The notes below the pieces were generated by a model, which did not search any database, was not told where the DNA came from, and saw only the letters and a list, made by a program, of their open reading frames with translations. Shown here piece after piece: positions 43,957 through 53,383 of a stretch of DNA of 64,000 nucleotides (the first letter of the stretch is position 1; each line of letters begins with the position of its first letter). Source of the DNA: Pelagimonas sp. (GTDB taxonomy: Bacteria > Pseudomonadota > Alphaproteobacteria > Rhodobacterales > Rhodobacteraceae); contig JAOASD010000023.1 of NCBI GenBank assembly GCA_025210265.1, positions 124,001 through 188,000 of the forward strand. Reading direction: 5' to 3'. The position numbers and the translations under genes were made by a program.

Positions 43957-45429
43957 ATGCTCGACCAGGCCACCAATCTTGCCAGCCTGCTCAAGGACTC
44001 CAGCCTGCTGGAGACCCGTGCCTATATCAACGGTGCCTTTGTCGAGGGCTCTGCCAAATTTGACGTCCTGAACCCCGCGCGCGGCGATGTGATCGCGCAG
44101 GTCACCGACCTGTCCCGCGCCGAAGTGGCCGGGGCCATTGACGCCGCCTATGTGGCGCAAAAGGACTGGGCCAGCTGGACTGGCAAAGAGCGCGCCAATG
44201 TGCTGCGCCGCTGGTTCGAACTGATGATGGAAAACCAGGAAGACCTGGCCGTGATCATGACCGCCGAACAGGGCAAGCCGCTGGCCGAATCCCGTGGCGA
44301 GGTCGCCTATGGCGCGTCCTTCGTGGAGTTTTTCGGCGAAGAGGCCAAGCGCATTTATGGCGAAACCATCCCCGGCCATGCGCGCGATAAACGCATCATG
44401 GTGCTGAAACAGCCGATCGGCGTGGCCGCGTCGATCACACCGTGGAACTTTCCCAATGCGATGATCACGCGCAAGGCCGCTCCGGCGCTGGCCGCTGGGT
44501 GTTCCTTTGTTGGTCGCCCCGCCGAACTGACCCCGCTGTCGGCCAATGCGCTGGCGGTGCTGGCGGATCGCGCGGGCATCCCGGCCGGTGTGTTCAACAT
44601 CCTGCCCTCGACCGATGCCAGCGAGATCGGCAAGGAATTCTGTGAAAACGACAAAGTCCGCAAGCTGACCTTTACCGGGTCGACCAATGTGGGCCGCATC
44701 CTGCTGCGTCAGGCCGCTGACAATGTGATGAAATGCTCGATGGAGCTGGGCGGCAACGCGCCGTTCATCGTGTTTGACGATGCGGATCTGGATGCCGCCG
44801 TCGAAGGCGCGATCATGTGCAAGTTCCGCAACAATGGCCAGACCTGCGTCTGCGCCAACCGGATCTATGTGCAGGCCGGTGTCTATGATGCCTTTGCCGA
44901 GAAACTGGCCGCGCGCGTCGCCCAGATGAAGGTCGGTGACGGGCTGGAAGATGGCACCGAGCTTGGCCCGCTGATTTCCGACGCAGCGATTGCCAAGGTG
45001 CAGGACCATGTGGCCGATGCGACCGCAAAAGGCGCGCAGGTTCTGTATGCTGGCGACACCCCGCAGGCACCGGGGCACTTCCTGGCTCCAACCATCGTAA
45101 CCGGCGTCACCCGCGACATGGCCGTCGCCACCGAAGAGACCTTTGGCCCCTTCGCGCCCCTGTTCAAATTCGAAGACACGGACGAGGTGATCGAGCTGGC
45201 CAATGACACGATCTTTGGTCTGGCGTCCTATTTCTACGCCAAGGATCTGAGCCGCGTGTACAAGGTCGCCGAGGCGCTGGAATACGGGATTGTTGGTGTG
45301 AATACCGGCATCATCTCGACCGAGCTGGCCCCGTTTGGCGGTGTCAAACAATCCGGTCTGGGCCGCGAAGGCAGCCATCACGGCATCGAGGATTACCTCG
45401 AAATGAAATATGTCTGCCTGAGCCTCTGA
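43957..45429 (+). CDS. gabD: NAD(P)-dependent succinate-semialdehyde dehydrogenase
   Basis: A 490-residue ALDH. The nucleotide region contains ITPWNFPNAMITRKAAPALA, the Glu motif is MELGGNAPFIVF and the catalytic Cys is in NNGQTCVCANRIYVQ. FVGRPAELTPLSA is typical of GabD. It would oxidise succinate semialdehyde to succinate at the end of the GABA pathway, although related semialdehydes are possible. AGGAAA lies about 8 bases before the ATG. It stands alone in its direction. Confidence 0.9.
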   Translation: MLDQATNLASLLKDSSLLETRAYINGAFVEGSAKFDVLNPARGDVIAQVTDLSRAEVAGAIDAAYVAQKDWASWTGKERANVLRRWFELMMENQEDLAVIMTAEQGKPLAESRGEVAYGASFVEFFGEEAKRIYGETIPGHARDKRIMVLKQPIGVAASITPWNFPNAMITRKAAPALAAGCSFVGRPAELTPLSANALAVLADRAGIPAGVFNILPSTDASEIGKEFCENDKVRKLTFTGSTNVGRILLRQAADNVMKCSMELGGNAPFIVFDDADLDAAVEGAIMCKFRNNGQTCVCANRIYVQAGVYDAFAEKLAARVAQMKVGDGLEDGTELGPLISDAAIAKVQDHVADATAKGAQVLYAGDTPQAPGHFLAPTIVTGVTRDMAVATEETFGPFAPLFKFEDTDEVIELANDTIFGLASYFYAKDLSRVYKVAEALEYGIVGVNTGIISTELAPFGGVKQSGLGREGSHHGIEDYLEMKYVCLSL

Positions 45430-45490
45430 TCGGGTCGGCAGCTGCCGGGACCGCTTGATTGCTGGCCCCGGCGACACAATATTCCATGAC

Positions 45491-45817
45491 ATGTTGATTG
45501 GCGTCGCCCTGCCCACCCTTGCCCTGATGGGGCTGGCTGTCCTAGTCGGGCGGCTGGTAGAACGGGCTATGCCTGAAACCCTATTCGGGCTGGGGCTGGG
45601 CTTTGCGATCAGCTGTGTGATCCTGTGGGGGCTGGCCAGCCTGGGATTCGGCGCCGCCTATCTGTGGCGCGGGGTGGCGGTGGCCGCGCTGCTGGGACCA
45701 CAGGCCGGGGTGCCGCATTTGATGGGTTTGGCCGCGAAATCCGCGCTGATCTGGGCCCCCATTCTGGCGCTGGTCACGATCACAGCCCCAAGGCGCTGGA
45801 AAACAGCGGTCTGGTAA
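45491..45817 (+). CDS. small membrane protein, unknown
   Basis: About 108 residues with three hydrophobic segments (LIGVALPTLALMGLAVLVGR, FGLGLGFAISCVILWGLASL and AALLGPQAGVPHLMGLAAKS) and a short basic C-terminus. No family is recognised. A TTG 36 bp upstream is the alternative start and no good ribosome-binding site decides. Confidence is moderate because only composition and helices support it. Confidence 0.5.
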   Translation: MLIGVALPTLALMGLAVLVGRLVERAMPETLFGLGLGFAISCVILWGLASLGFGAAYLWRGVAVAALLGPQAGVPHLMGLAAKSALIWAPILALVTITAPRRWKTAVW

Positions 45818-45938
45818 TCGCCCCGCACAGAGCCGTAAAAACCCCGCGTCACCTGCGCGCGCTGCGCCACTCTGCCCCTGCTTCCCCTTGATTTTCACGC
45901 CGGTAACGGTCAGGTGAACAGGGAAAGGAGACGCAGCG

Positions 45939-46205
45939 ATGTTTGCCCTTTTCCGCCTGCTGGTGGTCGGTTTTGTGGTACTGACGGTGATCTATATCGC
46001 CCTGTCGGTCTATTCCCGACGCAAAGCCTGCGCCCGGCTGACCGAAGACTGGCACGATGCGGGCCAGCCCGGCACGCGCGAGGACTTTGTCGAGGCCGGA
46101 CTGAATGACTATGACGGATCGCTGCGCCGCAAACTTATTCTGGGTGTCTATGTGGTGCCCGTGATGGTGGTTGTGACCATCATCTATCTGACGAATTTCC
46201 ACTGA
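45939..46205 (+). CDS. small two-helix membrane protein, unknown
   Basis: An 88-residue protein with helices near 4-24 (FRLLVVGFVVLTVIYIALSV) and 65-85 (LGVYVVPVMVVVTIIYLTN) and a charged loop containing RRKACARLTEDW. AGGAG lies 9 bases before the ATG, so it looks translated. It precedes DUF1523 by 10 bp and is probably in one operon with it. Confidence 0.72.
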   Translation: MFALFRLLVVGFVVLTVIYIALSVYSRRKACARLTEDWHDAGQPGTREDFVEAGLNDYDGSLRRKLILGVYVVPVMVVVTIIYLTNFH

Positions 46206-46215
46206 GGGGGCCGGA

Positions 46216-46761
46216 ATGGCTTATGTAAAATGGGTGTTTATCGCGGTCTTCTGGCTGCTGGTGGCGGCCTTCCTGCATTACACATTGCCGCAGACCGATA
46301 TCGTTCGGATTGTGAATACTTATGAAGAGAGCCATACCATTCGCGGGTGGAAAACCGCGTTCTGGGCAGCGCCCGAAGACAGCACAGTCGAAGTCGATCA
46401 ACGCTATGTCCAATTTATTCAGACCGTCGATCCCGACGGTGATGTCATGGTCTATCGCAACGAGGACACCGGTTGGGGCTGGCCACCATACTTTAAATTC
46501 ACCACATCAAATCTTTACACCGAGGCGGCAGATCTGGTGTCTACGAAAGAAACCCCGAAATGGGTTGCGCTTAAACACTATGGATGGCGCAATGAAGTAT
46601 GGACAGTCTATCCGAATGCACTTTCAGTGCACGAAGTCAGCGATCCCAACACGCGCATCATCCCGTGGCTGAACATCATCATTCTGACCACGCTTTTCGC
46701 GGCCTTCTGGGCAATCCGCGTGCGGGTTCTGCGGGTCTGGAACCGTCTGCGCGGGGACTGA
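46216..46761 (+). CDS. DUF1523 family membrane protein
   Basis: A 181-residue protein with an N-terminal helix (VKWVFIAVFWLLVAAFLHYT), then LPQTDIVRIVNTYEESHTIR, and a C-terminal helix (IPWLNIIILTTLFAAFWAIR). It matches the layout of the DUF1523 family, whose function is unknown. Its stop codon touches the convergent SnoaL-like gene with no gap. Its codon use is somewhat less GC-biased than the neighbours. Confidence 0.82.
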   Translation: MAYVKWVFIAVFWLLVAAFLHYTLPQTDIVRIVNTYEESHTIRGWKTAFWAAPEDSTVEVDQRYVQFIQTVDPDGDVMVYRNEDTGWGWPPYFKFTTSNLYTEAADLVSTKETPKWVALKHYGWRNEVWTVYPNALSVHEVSDPNTRIIPWLNIIILTTLFAAFWAIRVRVLRVWNRLRGD

Positions 46762-47790
46762 TCAGGCCACGGGCTCTGGCATCGTGACCGGGGCTAGTGC
46801 CACATCGACCGGTGTTTCGGGTGGGGTGTCTGGCTGTGCCAGATTGCCCTTGACGCGCTCGATCTGGACCTGCACCGCGAGGTGATCAAACAGGGTCCAT
46901 TCCCGGCGCAGCCCTTCGGGGCCGAACTCGGCATGGGTGACGCCGGACACGCTCAGCGCCGCCTTGGATGGCGCGCCAAACACACCCCATCCGTCATGCA
47001 CACCGCTAAGCGTCCAATGCACAGCCGCGCGCGGGGCCGAGAGCGGCTCTTCCACACCAATCAGCTGCGTCACGCGAAACTTAGCACCGGGCAGGGCTGC
47101 GCGCAGGCCCAGCCAAAAGGTTTCCGCCCCTTTTGCGCCCGTCGCAGTGATGTGGCCGGGATAATGCAGTTCAGCCGCCGGGTCGAAATGGCGGCTGATC
47201 ATCGACAAATCCCCGGCCAGAATCCGCGTCAGCAGATCAGCCAGCGTGTGCCCCCAAGTATTGTCATTGCCGCGTATTTCGCCGGGCTTCGCCCCCTGCG
47301 GCGCGGGCTCCGGCAGGTGCGGCAACCTGCGGGCGACCTCTTCGGCGCTTTGCCCGGTCTGTCGCAGGATCGCGGCACTGTCGCGGATCACGGTTTGTTC
47401 GGCCAGCTTGTTGCCACGATAGAGGCTGTCGCTCATCTCGCGCCAGATCACCTGCCGTCCCGTCGGCACACCCAGCAGGCCAAGCCCCTCGTGATTGGCG
47501 CGACACAGCACGCGGGTCGCGGCGGAAAACCCGGAATAGCCCACTGGTGCCCACAGCATTTCCTCGCCAAAACGCTGTAGATCCGGGAAAGTGGTCAGCT
47601 GCCCCTCGACCTGAGCCGCCAGAGCCGCAGGCCCCTGCCCTACCCCCAGCCCGTCGCGCAGGGTGGCACGCTCTTCGACCAGAAGCGGCAGTTGGTCAAA
47701 GCGACGGTCCTTCCAGATCCGTTGCTCTGTCCCGTTTACGAAATCGGCGGCGTCGCTCCAACTGTCATCGAAACCGGGAAGAAAGGGCAT
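46762..47790 (-). CDS. tandem SnoaL-like (ester cyclase/NTF2-fold) protein, last gene of the soe operon
   Basis: A 342-residue protein with two NTF2/SnoaL-like halves. The first spans about 10-150 (WAPVGYSGFSAATRVLCRAN) and the second about 175-330, with MISRHFDPAAELHYPGHITA and FWLGLRAALPGAKFRVTQLI. Single-domain SnoaL proteins of this type are usually 130-150 residues, so this is a duplication. Its start codon directly follows the soeC stop codon (TGA-ATG), implying coupled translation with the sulfite dehydrogenase. Any role in sulfur metabolism is inference. Confidence 0.75.
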   Translation of the reverse strand: MPFLPGFDDSWSDAADFVNGTEQRIWKDRRFDQLPLLVEERATLRDGLGVGQGPAALAAQVEGQLTTFPDLQRFGEEMLWAPVGYSGFSAATRVLCRANHEGLGLLGVPTGRQVIWREMSDSLYRGNKLAEQTVIRDSAAILRQTGQSAEEVARRLPHLPEPAPQGAKPGEIRGNDNTWGHTLADLLTRILAGDLSMISRHFDPAAELHYPGHITATGAKGAETFWLGLRAALPGAKFRVTQLIGVEEPLSAPRAAVHWTLSGVHDGWGVFGAPSKAALSVSGVTHAEFGPEGLRREWTLFDHLAVQVQIERVKGNLAQPDTPPETPVDVALAPVTMPEPVA

Positions 47791-48678
47791 TCATCGTTTT
47801 CCGTAATACAATCCAACGACATGCTCGGCCTCAGCAAAGAACAACCACCGCGAGACCAGCACACCTGTAAGATGCGACACTAGCGCAAAAAGTGCAAAGA
47901 GATGGTGAAGAGGCAGTGAATATTCCACCGGGATCAGGAAAAGAAACGGCAGGACCACCGTCAGCCCCAGCGCAATCACGCGCAGCTTGGCCGAATGGCG
48001 TCGCCCGACCTGATGCACCATTTCCCGCAGCAGGTAATTGGTGCCGGTATGGGGCGGCTCAAAGGCGCGGGGCGTGCCGATACCCCCCAGCCCCGTTGCG
48101 CTGGCCAGTGTGCTGCCGGACCGCACCAGACGCTTATCCCCATCGCGGAAATTCCACGCCATCAGCGCACCGCAGATCACAAGGCCAATCATCGTATAGG
48201 TGACGCGCCCCGCCAGCAGCGCGCCCCCGGTGCCAGACAGGGTCAGGAACAGGGCGGGCGTGGCCCAGTGATGCCAGCGCGGGATGGCTTTCAGTTGGGC
48301 ATAGATCATCGCGGTGCTGCCCACGGTGATCAGCGCCAGCAGCGCGCCCAGCCAGCCAATCCACGCGGGCGCCTGCCCGACAAAGACCAGAAGCGCGCCG
48401 TAAACCCCCATGGTGATCAGGGTCAGCACGGCGGCCCAGGCTTCGCGTGACAACCAGGAGGATCGCCATTGTTTAAACGCCTTGAGCGCACGTTCGCGCC
48501 GCCCAAGGTGAAAGCTGGACGCCATCAGCCCGCCCAAAGCCAGCGCATAGGCAATAGCGTAGAACACAAAAGCCACCCAGCCCGTGGCCGGATCCGGGTC
48601 CAGCCCCAGCCAGAACAGCAGGCCAAACCCCGCGCCGCTGAGCGTGGTGAACAGGATGATAGAGGGGGCCGGATGCAT
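47791..48678 (-). CDS. soeC: sulfite dehydrogenase membrane subunit SoeC (DmsC-like)
   Basis: A 295-residue DmsC-type membrane protein with about eight helices (SIILFTTLSGAGFGLLFWLG first). It would anchor SoeAB and pass electrons to quinone. The frame is open further upstream, but that part overlaps soeB; ATG 48678 has AGGAG 9 bases before it. As DMSO reductase anchors look alike, the Soe name relies on the neighbouring xsc genes and the cytoplasm-type SoeA. Confidence 0.8.
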   Translation of the reverse strand: MHPAPSIILFTTLSGAGFGLLFWLGLDPDPATGWVAFVFYAIAYALALGGLMASSFHLGRRERALKAFKQWRSSWLSREAWAAVLTLITMGVYGALLVFVGQAPAWIGWLGALLALITVGSTAMIYAQLKAIPRWHHWATPALFLTLSGTGGALLAGRVTYTMIGLVICGALMAWNFRDGDKRLVRSGSTLASATGLGGIGTPRAFEPPHTGTNYLLREMVHQVGRRHSAKLRVIALGLTVVLPFLFLIPVEYSLPLHHLFALFALVSHLTGVLVSRWLFFAEAEHVVGLYYGKR

Positions 48679-48712
48679 CAGCGGGGCTCCTTTTTCGAAA
48701 TGCGGGGCGGCA

Positions 48713-49459
48713 TCAGAGCTTGCCCAGAGACCGGTCAAGCCAGCCAAGGAACCCTGTCGGGTTTTCCGCCACAGGGGTCAGAAGCGGGGCAAGACTGTCA
48801 GCGTCCTGCATCTGGTCCTTGGGCCGGGGCGGCAGGTATTTGTTGACGGGTTTGGTGCCCTGTTCGGGCATCAGATCCATGCCGCCGCGCTCAGTGACCA
48901 GCTGGCTGACGGCGCTGTCGGAATCGCCCAGATCGCCAAAATGCCGCGCGCCCGCGGGACAGGTGCGGACGCAGGACGGGATCTGATCCTCTTCGGGTAG
49001 GTTTTCATTATAGATGCGATCCACGCAGAGCGTGCATTTCTTCATCACCCCTTCGGCGCGGTCCAGTTCTCGCGCGCCGTAAGGGCAGGACCAGGCGCAG
49101 AGGCCGCATCCGATACAGTCGCTTTCATTGACCAGAACAATGCCATCCTCGACCCGTTTATAGCTGGCGCCGGTGGGGCAGACGGTCACGCAGGGGGCGT
49201 CTTCGCAATGCAGGCAGGATTTGGGGAAATGCACCAGTTGGGCGGTGCCCTCATCCGGCTGGATTTCGTAGCTGTGGACGCGGTTCAGGAAGGTGCCTGC
49301 GGGATCGCCGCCATAGGCATCTTGATCAGAAAGCGGAGCGCCATAGTTTTCCGTGTTCCAGCCTTTGCAGGAAATCACGCAGGCATGGCAGCCGACGCAG
49401 GTATCCAGGTCAATGACGAGGCCGAGTTTACGGTCGGTTTGGTCTGGCAGGGTGGTCAT
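48713..49459 (-). CDS. soeB: sulfite dehydrogenase iron-sulfur subunit SoeB
   Basis: A 248-residue electron-transfer subunit with four [4Fe-4S] cysteine groups: CVGCHACVISC, CLHCEDAPCVTVC, CIGCGLCAWSC and CTLCVDRI with CVRTC. It resembles DmsB/PhsB-type subunits and would link SoeA to SoeC. It lies 76 bp after soeA, with a copy of the dispersed element core in the gap. Confidence 0.85.
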   Translation of the reverse strand: MTTLPDQTDRKLGLVIDLDTCVGCHACVISCKGWNTENYGAPLSDQDAYGGDPAGTFLNRVHSYEIQPDEGTAQLVHFPKSCLHCEDAPCVTVCPTGASYKRVEDGIVLVNESDCIGCGLCAWSCPYGARELDRAEGVMKKCTLCVDRIYNENLPEEDQIPSCVRTCPAGARHFGDLGDSDSAVSQLVTERGGMDLMPEQGTKPVNKYLPPRPKDQMQDADSLAPLLTPVAENPTGFLGWLDRSLGKL

Positions 49460-49496
49460 GGCTGGCGCTCCTGCTTGGATGTTGTGCCTGTTACAC

Positions 49497-49534
49497 GGGT
49501 AATATTTGAGTATTTGCACCAAGAAGAAGACCGG
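49497..49534 (+). repeat. partial copy of the dispersed element core
   Basis: TATTTGAGTATTTGCACCAA followed by GAAGAAGACC, inside the soeA-soeB gap. It is oriented opposite to the transcription of the operon. Confidence 0.6.
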
Positions 49535-49535
49535 A

Positions 49536-52331
49536 TCATTCGCCCACCTCCCAGCGCAGTGATTTGGGGGCGGCGGGGACCGGGGATGTCTGAGCCGGGA
49601 AGACGGGTTGAGATTCTTTTGGCGGTGGCGCTTTTTCAAGGCGCACGCGCAGGTCAAACCATGCGGCCTGTCCGGTGATCGGGTCGGAATTGGACCAGCG
49701 CAGCCCGTCCCCTTTGGGGGGCAGCAATTCGTGGATCAGGTGGTTGAGCAGGAAGCCTTTGGTCGCCTCTGGCGCGTCGGGGTCCAGCGCCCAAGCGCCC
49801 TTGCGCTTGCCGATCGCGTTCCAGGTCCAGATCGTGTTTTCGTTTAACGCGGCCATTTCCATCACCGGAACGGTGATTTCCCCGTGGGGCGAGGTCACCC
49901 GCGCCCAGTCGCCATCCTGCAACCCATGTTCGCGCATCAGTTTGGTTGGCACATAAAGCGGATTGCGCCCGTGCAGTTGCCGCAGCCACGCGTTCTGGCT
50001 GCCCCAGCTGTGATACATCGCCATGGGGCGCTGGGTGAGCGCGTGGATGGGGTAGTCTTCCTGCCCTTCCAGCCCGGCCTCGTACCATTGCGGCAGCGGG
50101 GTCATCTTGGTCCTGATGCCCTCGCGCAGATGTTCGGGCGGCTGATGCGGGCCGTGCCCTTCGCCCGCGCGCTGGAATTTGCGCAGGGTTTCGGACCAGA
50201 TGTCAAAGACATAGGGGGCGGGGGCATCGTAGAACCCCATTTCAACGGCGTAGTCCTGATAGGCCATGTTCCAGGGTTTGAAATAGCTGGCCTCGTCGTC
50301 GATATGGAAGGTCGCAAAGCCTCCGTTCTCGATATAGCGGTCCAGCTGATCGGGATTGGGGGTGCCACGTGCGCCTTTGGTGCCGGGCTCCATATCGCGC
50401 CAACCGGCCAGCGGGCCGAGGCCCGGCTTGCGCTGGTGGTTGACGATGTAATCGGCGTAATCCTGATAAAGCGGCGCGCCATCCTTGGTGAAGCCCGGCA
50501 ACTGCATCCGGTTTGCCAGATCCACCAGAACCGATTGAAAGCCACGTACGTCGCGGTCCGGCTGAACCACAGGCCAGCGGATCGCGTCGGCGGCGCAGTC
50601 CGGTTCGGAAATCGGGCGATCCAGCAGGGAAATGCAGTCATGCCGCTCCAGATAGGTGGTGTCGGGCAGGATCAGATCGGCATAGGCGACCATTTCCGAA
50701 CTATAGGCATCGGAATAGATGATGCGCGGGATGACATAGTCGCCGTTGTCATCCGTGTCGGTCAGCATCTCCATCACGGCGCGCGTGTTCATCGACGAGT
50801 TCCACGCCATATTCGCCATATACAGCATCAGTGTGTCGATCTTGTACGGATCTCCCGCATGGGCGTTGGAGATCACCATATGCATCAGCCCATGGGCCGA
50901 AAGCGGGTTGTCCCAGGTGAACGCCTTGTCGATGCGGCGCGGGCTGCCATCTTCGTTCAGGCACAGGTCTTCTGGTCCGCGGGGAAAGCCCAGATGCGGG
51001 CCTTCCAGCGGGCTGCCTGGGCAGGGTTTCGCATGGGGGCGGGGATGGGCATCGACCGGTTTGGGATAGGGCGGTTTGAACCGCATCCCGCCCGGGGTTT
51101 CTACCGCGCCCAGGATGATTTGCAGGATGTGCAGCGCGCGACAGGTCTGGAACCCGTTGGCATGGGCTGAAATCCCACGCATGGCGTGGAAGGACACCGG
51201 GCGGCCGATCATCGTTTCATGGGTTTCGCCCCGGAAATCTGTCCAGCGATGGGGCAGCGTCACCGCCTGATCAAAGGCCACATGGGCCAGTTCCGCAGCA
51301 ATGGCGCGGATCCGGCCGGGGGTCAGGCCACAGCGCTCGGCCACCGCTTCGGGGGTGTATTGCGGGTCCAGATAGGTTTCGGCCATGCGCTGCATGACCG
51401 TGACATGGACGTGGCCGTCTTGTTCCAGCTTGCCGCCCAGATCCGGTCGCAGGCCCTTTTGGTCAAAAGGCGCGGGCTGCCCCGTGGCACTGTCGATCAC
51501 AAGCGGTTTGCCGTCACCGTCGCGCAGGAACAGCCCGTCCTGATCCAGCAGGAAAGGCGCGTTTGTGTATTGCGCCAGATAGGTCAGGTCGACGCGCCCG
51601 GCCTTCATCAGACAATGGATCAGCGACAGGATCAGCAGCCCATCCGTGCCCGGCGTGATCCCCACCCATTCATCCGCCACCGCATTATAGCCCGAGCGGA
51701 TCGGGTTCACACCGATCACTTTGGCACCGCGCGCCTTCAGCTTGCCCAGACCAATCTTGATCGGGTTGCTGTCATGGTCCTCGGCCACACCGAACAGCAT
51801 GAACAGCTTGGTATGTTCCCAATCAGGCGCGCCAAATTCCCAGAACGCCCCGCCCATCGTATAAATCCCGGCGGTGGCCATATTGACCGAACAAAACCCG
51901 CCATGGGCCGCATAATTGGGCGTGCCAAAATTCTGCGCCCAGAAGCTGGTGAAACTTTGCGACTGATCGCGGCCGGTGAAAAAGGCCAGCTTTTCGGGGG
52001 CACTGTCGCGCAGGGGCTCCAGCCAGCTGACGGCGGTTTGCAGCGCCTCCTCCCAGCTGATTTCCTCGAACGCGCCAGAGCCGCGCGGCCCGACCCGGCG
52101 CAGCGGCGCACGCAGGCGCGAGGGCGCATTGTGCTGCATGATCCCCGCGCTGCCCTTGGCGCACAGCACCCCGCGATTGACCGGATGATCCCGATTGCCC
52201 TCGATATAGGCGACCTTGCCGCCTTTCATATGCACGTTGATCCCGCATCGGCAGGCGCACATATAGCACGTGGTCTTGCGGATCTCGTCCGAGACCTTGG
52301 GGCTTGTGTTCACTTCCGGTTGGAGGGACAT
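49536..52331 (-). CDS. soeA: molybdopterin sulfite dehydrogenase catalytic subunit SoeA
   Basis: A 931-residue DMSO reductase-family protein. An N-terminal [4Fe-4S] motif (CYMCACRCG then GVLCAKGSAG) is followed by the molybdopterin domains (AQNFGTPNYAAHGGFCSVNM; VAEDHDSNPIKIGLGKLKAR) and a C-terminal dinucleotide-binding domain. There is no twin-arginine signal peptide, so the enzyme should face the cytoplasm, as reported for SoeABC, unlike periplasmic DMSO reductase. It would oxidise sulfite released by Xsc to sulfate. It follows the exporter gene by 32 bp and starts after AGAGGA. Confidence 0.83.
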   Translation of the reverse strand: MSLQPEVNTSPKVSDEIRKTTCYMCACRCGINVHMKGGKVAYIEGNRDHPVNRGVLCAKGSAGIMQHNAPSRLRAPLRRVGPRGSGAFEEISWEEALQTAVSWLEPLRDSAPEKLAFFTGRDQSQSFTSFWAQNFGTPNYAAHGGFCSVNMATAGIYTMGGAFWEFGAPDWEHTKLFMLFGVAEDHDSNPIKIGLGKLKARGAKVIGVNPIRSGYNAVADEWVGITPGTDGLLILSLIHCLMKAGRVDLTYLAQYTNAPFLLDQDGLFLRDGDGKPLVIDSATGQPAPFDQKGLRPDLGGKLEQDGHVHVTVMQRMAETYLDPQYTPEAVAERCGLTPGRIRAIAAELAHVAFDQAVTLPHRWTDFRGETHETMIGRPVSFHAMRGISAHANGFQTCRALHILQIILGAVETPGGMRFKPPYPKPVDAHPRPHAKPCPGSPLEGPHLGFPRGPEDLCLNEDGSPRRIDKAFTWDNPLSAHGLMHMVISNAHAGDPYKIDTLMLYMANMAWNSSMNTRAVMEMLTDTDDNGDYVIPRIIYSDAYSSEMVAYADLILPDTTYLERHDCISLLDRPISEPDCAADAIRWPVVQPDRDVRGFQSVLVDLANRMQLPGFTKDGAPLYQDYADYIVNHQRKPGLGPLAGWRDMEPGTKGARGTPNPDQLDRYIENGGFATFHIDDEASYFKPWNMAYQDYAVEMGFYDAPAPYVFDIWSETLRKFQRAGEGHGPHQPPEHLREGIRTKMTPLPQWYEAGLEGQEDYPIHALTQRPMAMYHSWGSQNAWLRQLHGRNPLYVPTKLMREHGLQDGDWARVTSPHGEITVPVMEMAALNENTIWTWNAIGKRKGAWALDPDAPEATKGFLLNHLIHELLPPKGDGLRWSNSDPITGQAAWFDLRVRLEKAPPPKESQPVFPAQTSPVPAAPKSLRWEVGE

Positions 52332-52363
52332 GGCATTCCTCTGGCTAAAGGGTGGCGGTCAGG

Positions 52364-53383
52364 TCAGGGCAGCACAGTCAGCCCGATCAAGATGAACAAA
52401 CCGATAAAAACAGTATCAACCACAAGCAAAGCAATCGCAGCCGGACCCACGGCCAGCACCTGCTTCAGATTGGTTTTCATGCCCACCGCCGCAATCGCCA
52501 CCAGCAAAAGCCAGCGCGACGCCTGACCCAGAAAATCAGCCAGGGCCGTGGGAATCAGATGGGCAGAATTGACCGCCGCAAGGACCAGAAAGGCCAGCAC
52601 AAAACCGGGCAGCAAAGGCGGGCGCGCATCGCCGGGCTGCGCTTTGGTCATCATGCGGATCGCAACCGACGCGACCAGCACAATCGGGGCCAGCATCGCA
52701 ACGCGGATCAGTTTCACCAATGTCGCGCTTTCCCCGGTTTCGGGGCTGATGGAAAACCCCGCGCCGACCACCTGCGCGACATCATGGATCGTGCCGCCCA
52801 GGAACACACCGCCCTGCACCGTGTTCAACTCCAGCGCCGCCACAATGATCGGATACAGGATCATAGCGATGGTCGACAGAACAGTCACCCCAACCACGGT
52901 AAAGATCAGCCGTTCTTCGGACCTCTCATCGCGCGGCAGAATCGCCGCCACCGCCATCGCCGCCGAGGCCCCGCAAATCGCAACCGACGCCCCGGTCAGC
53001 AACGAAAACTTCCAACCAGAGCCAAAGAAGCGCCCGACAAACAGGCCAAACCCAATCGTCGCCAGCACACCGCCAATCACCAGCGCGATCAGCGGGCCAC
53101 CCAACCCGATCAGCAGGTCCAGACTGACCCGAGCCCCCAGTAGCGCCACGCCGATCCGTAACAAAGCCCGCGCGGAAAAGGCGATGCCCGGCGCGGTCTT
53201 CTGGTCTTCGGACAGGAAACTGACAGCAATACCCAAAAGCAGCGCCAGCAGCATGGCCGGGGTGGCATAATGTTCGCTGAGAAACTTGGCCGCAACCGCC
53301 ACGATGATCGACACGATCACGCCGGGAAACAGCTCCTGAACCTTTGACTGCAACGCAGCCGGTTGCGGGATGGTCAGAGTCAT
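52364..53383 (-). CDS. YeiH/PSE family putative sulfate or sulfite exporter
   Basis: A 339-residue protein with nine to ten hydrophobic helices. It matches the COG2855 putative sulfate exporter family, with ALLRIGVALLGARVSL, LLTGASVAICGASAAMAVAA and LGGTIHDVAQVVGAGFS. Members such as SuyZ lie in sulfonate degradation clusters and are thought to remove sulfate or sulfite. It overlaps the citrate-synthase-like gene by 4 bp and is followed by soeA. Confidence 0.85.
   Translation of the reverse strand: MTLTIPQPAALQSKVQELFPGVIVSIIVAVAAKFLSEHYATPAMLLALLLGIAVSFLSEDQKTAPGIAFSARALLRIGVALLGARVSLDLLIGLGGPLIALVIGGVLATIGFGLFVGRFFGSGWKFSLLTGASVAICGASAAMAVAAILPRDERSEERLIFTVVGVTVLSTIAMILYPIIVAALELNTVQGGVFLGGTIHDVAQVVGAGFSISPETGESATLVKLIRVAMLAPIVLVASVAIRMMTKAQPGDARPPLLPGFVLAFLVLAAVNSAHLIPTALADFLGQASRWLLLVAIAAVGMKTNLKQVLAVGPAAIALLVVDTVFIGLFILIGLTVLP

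Noticed and set aside
43882-45516. Long minus-strand frame opposite gabD
   Set aside because: gabD is unmistakable on the plus strand.
49536-52331. Calling this protein DMSO reductase DmsA
   Set aside because: It lacks a twin-arginine signal and lies in a xsc-ackA-pta module, which favours SoeA; the family resemblance alone cannot decide.
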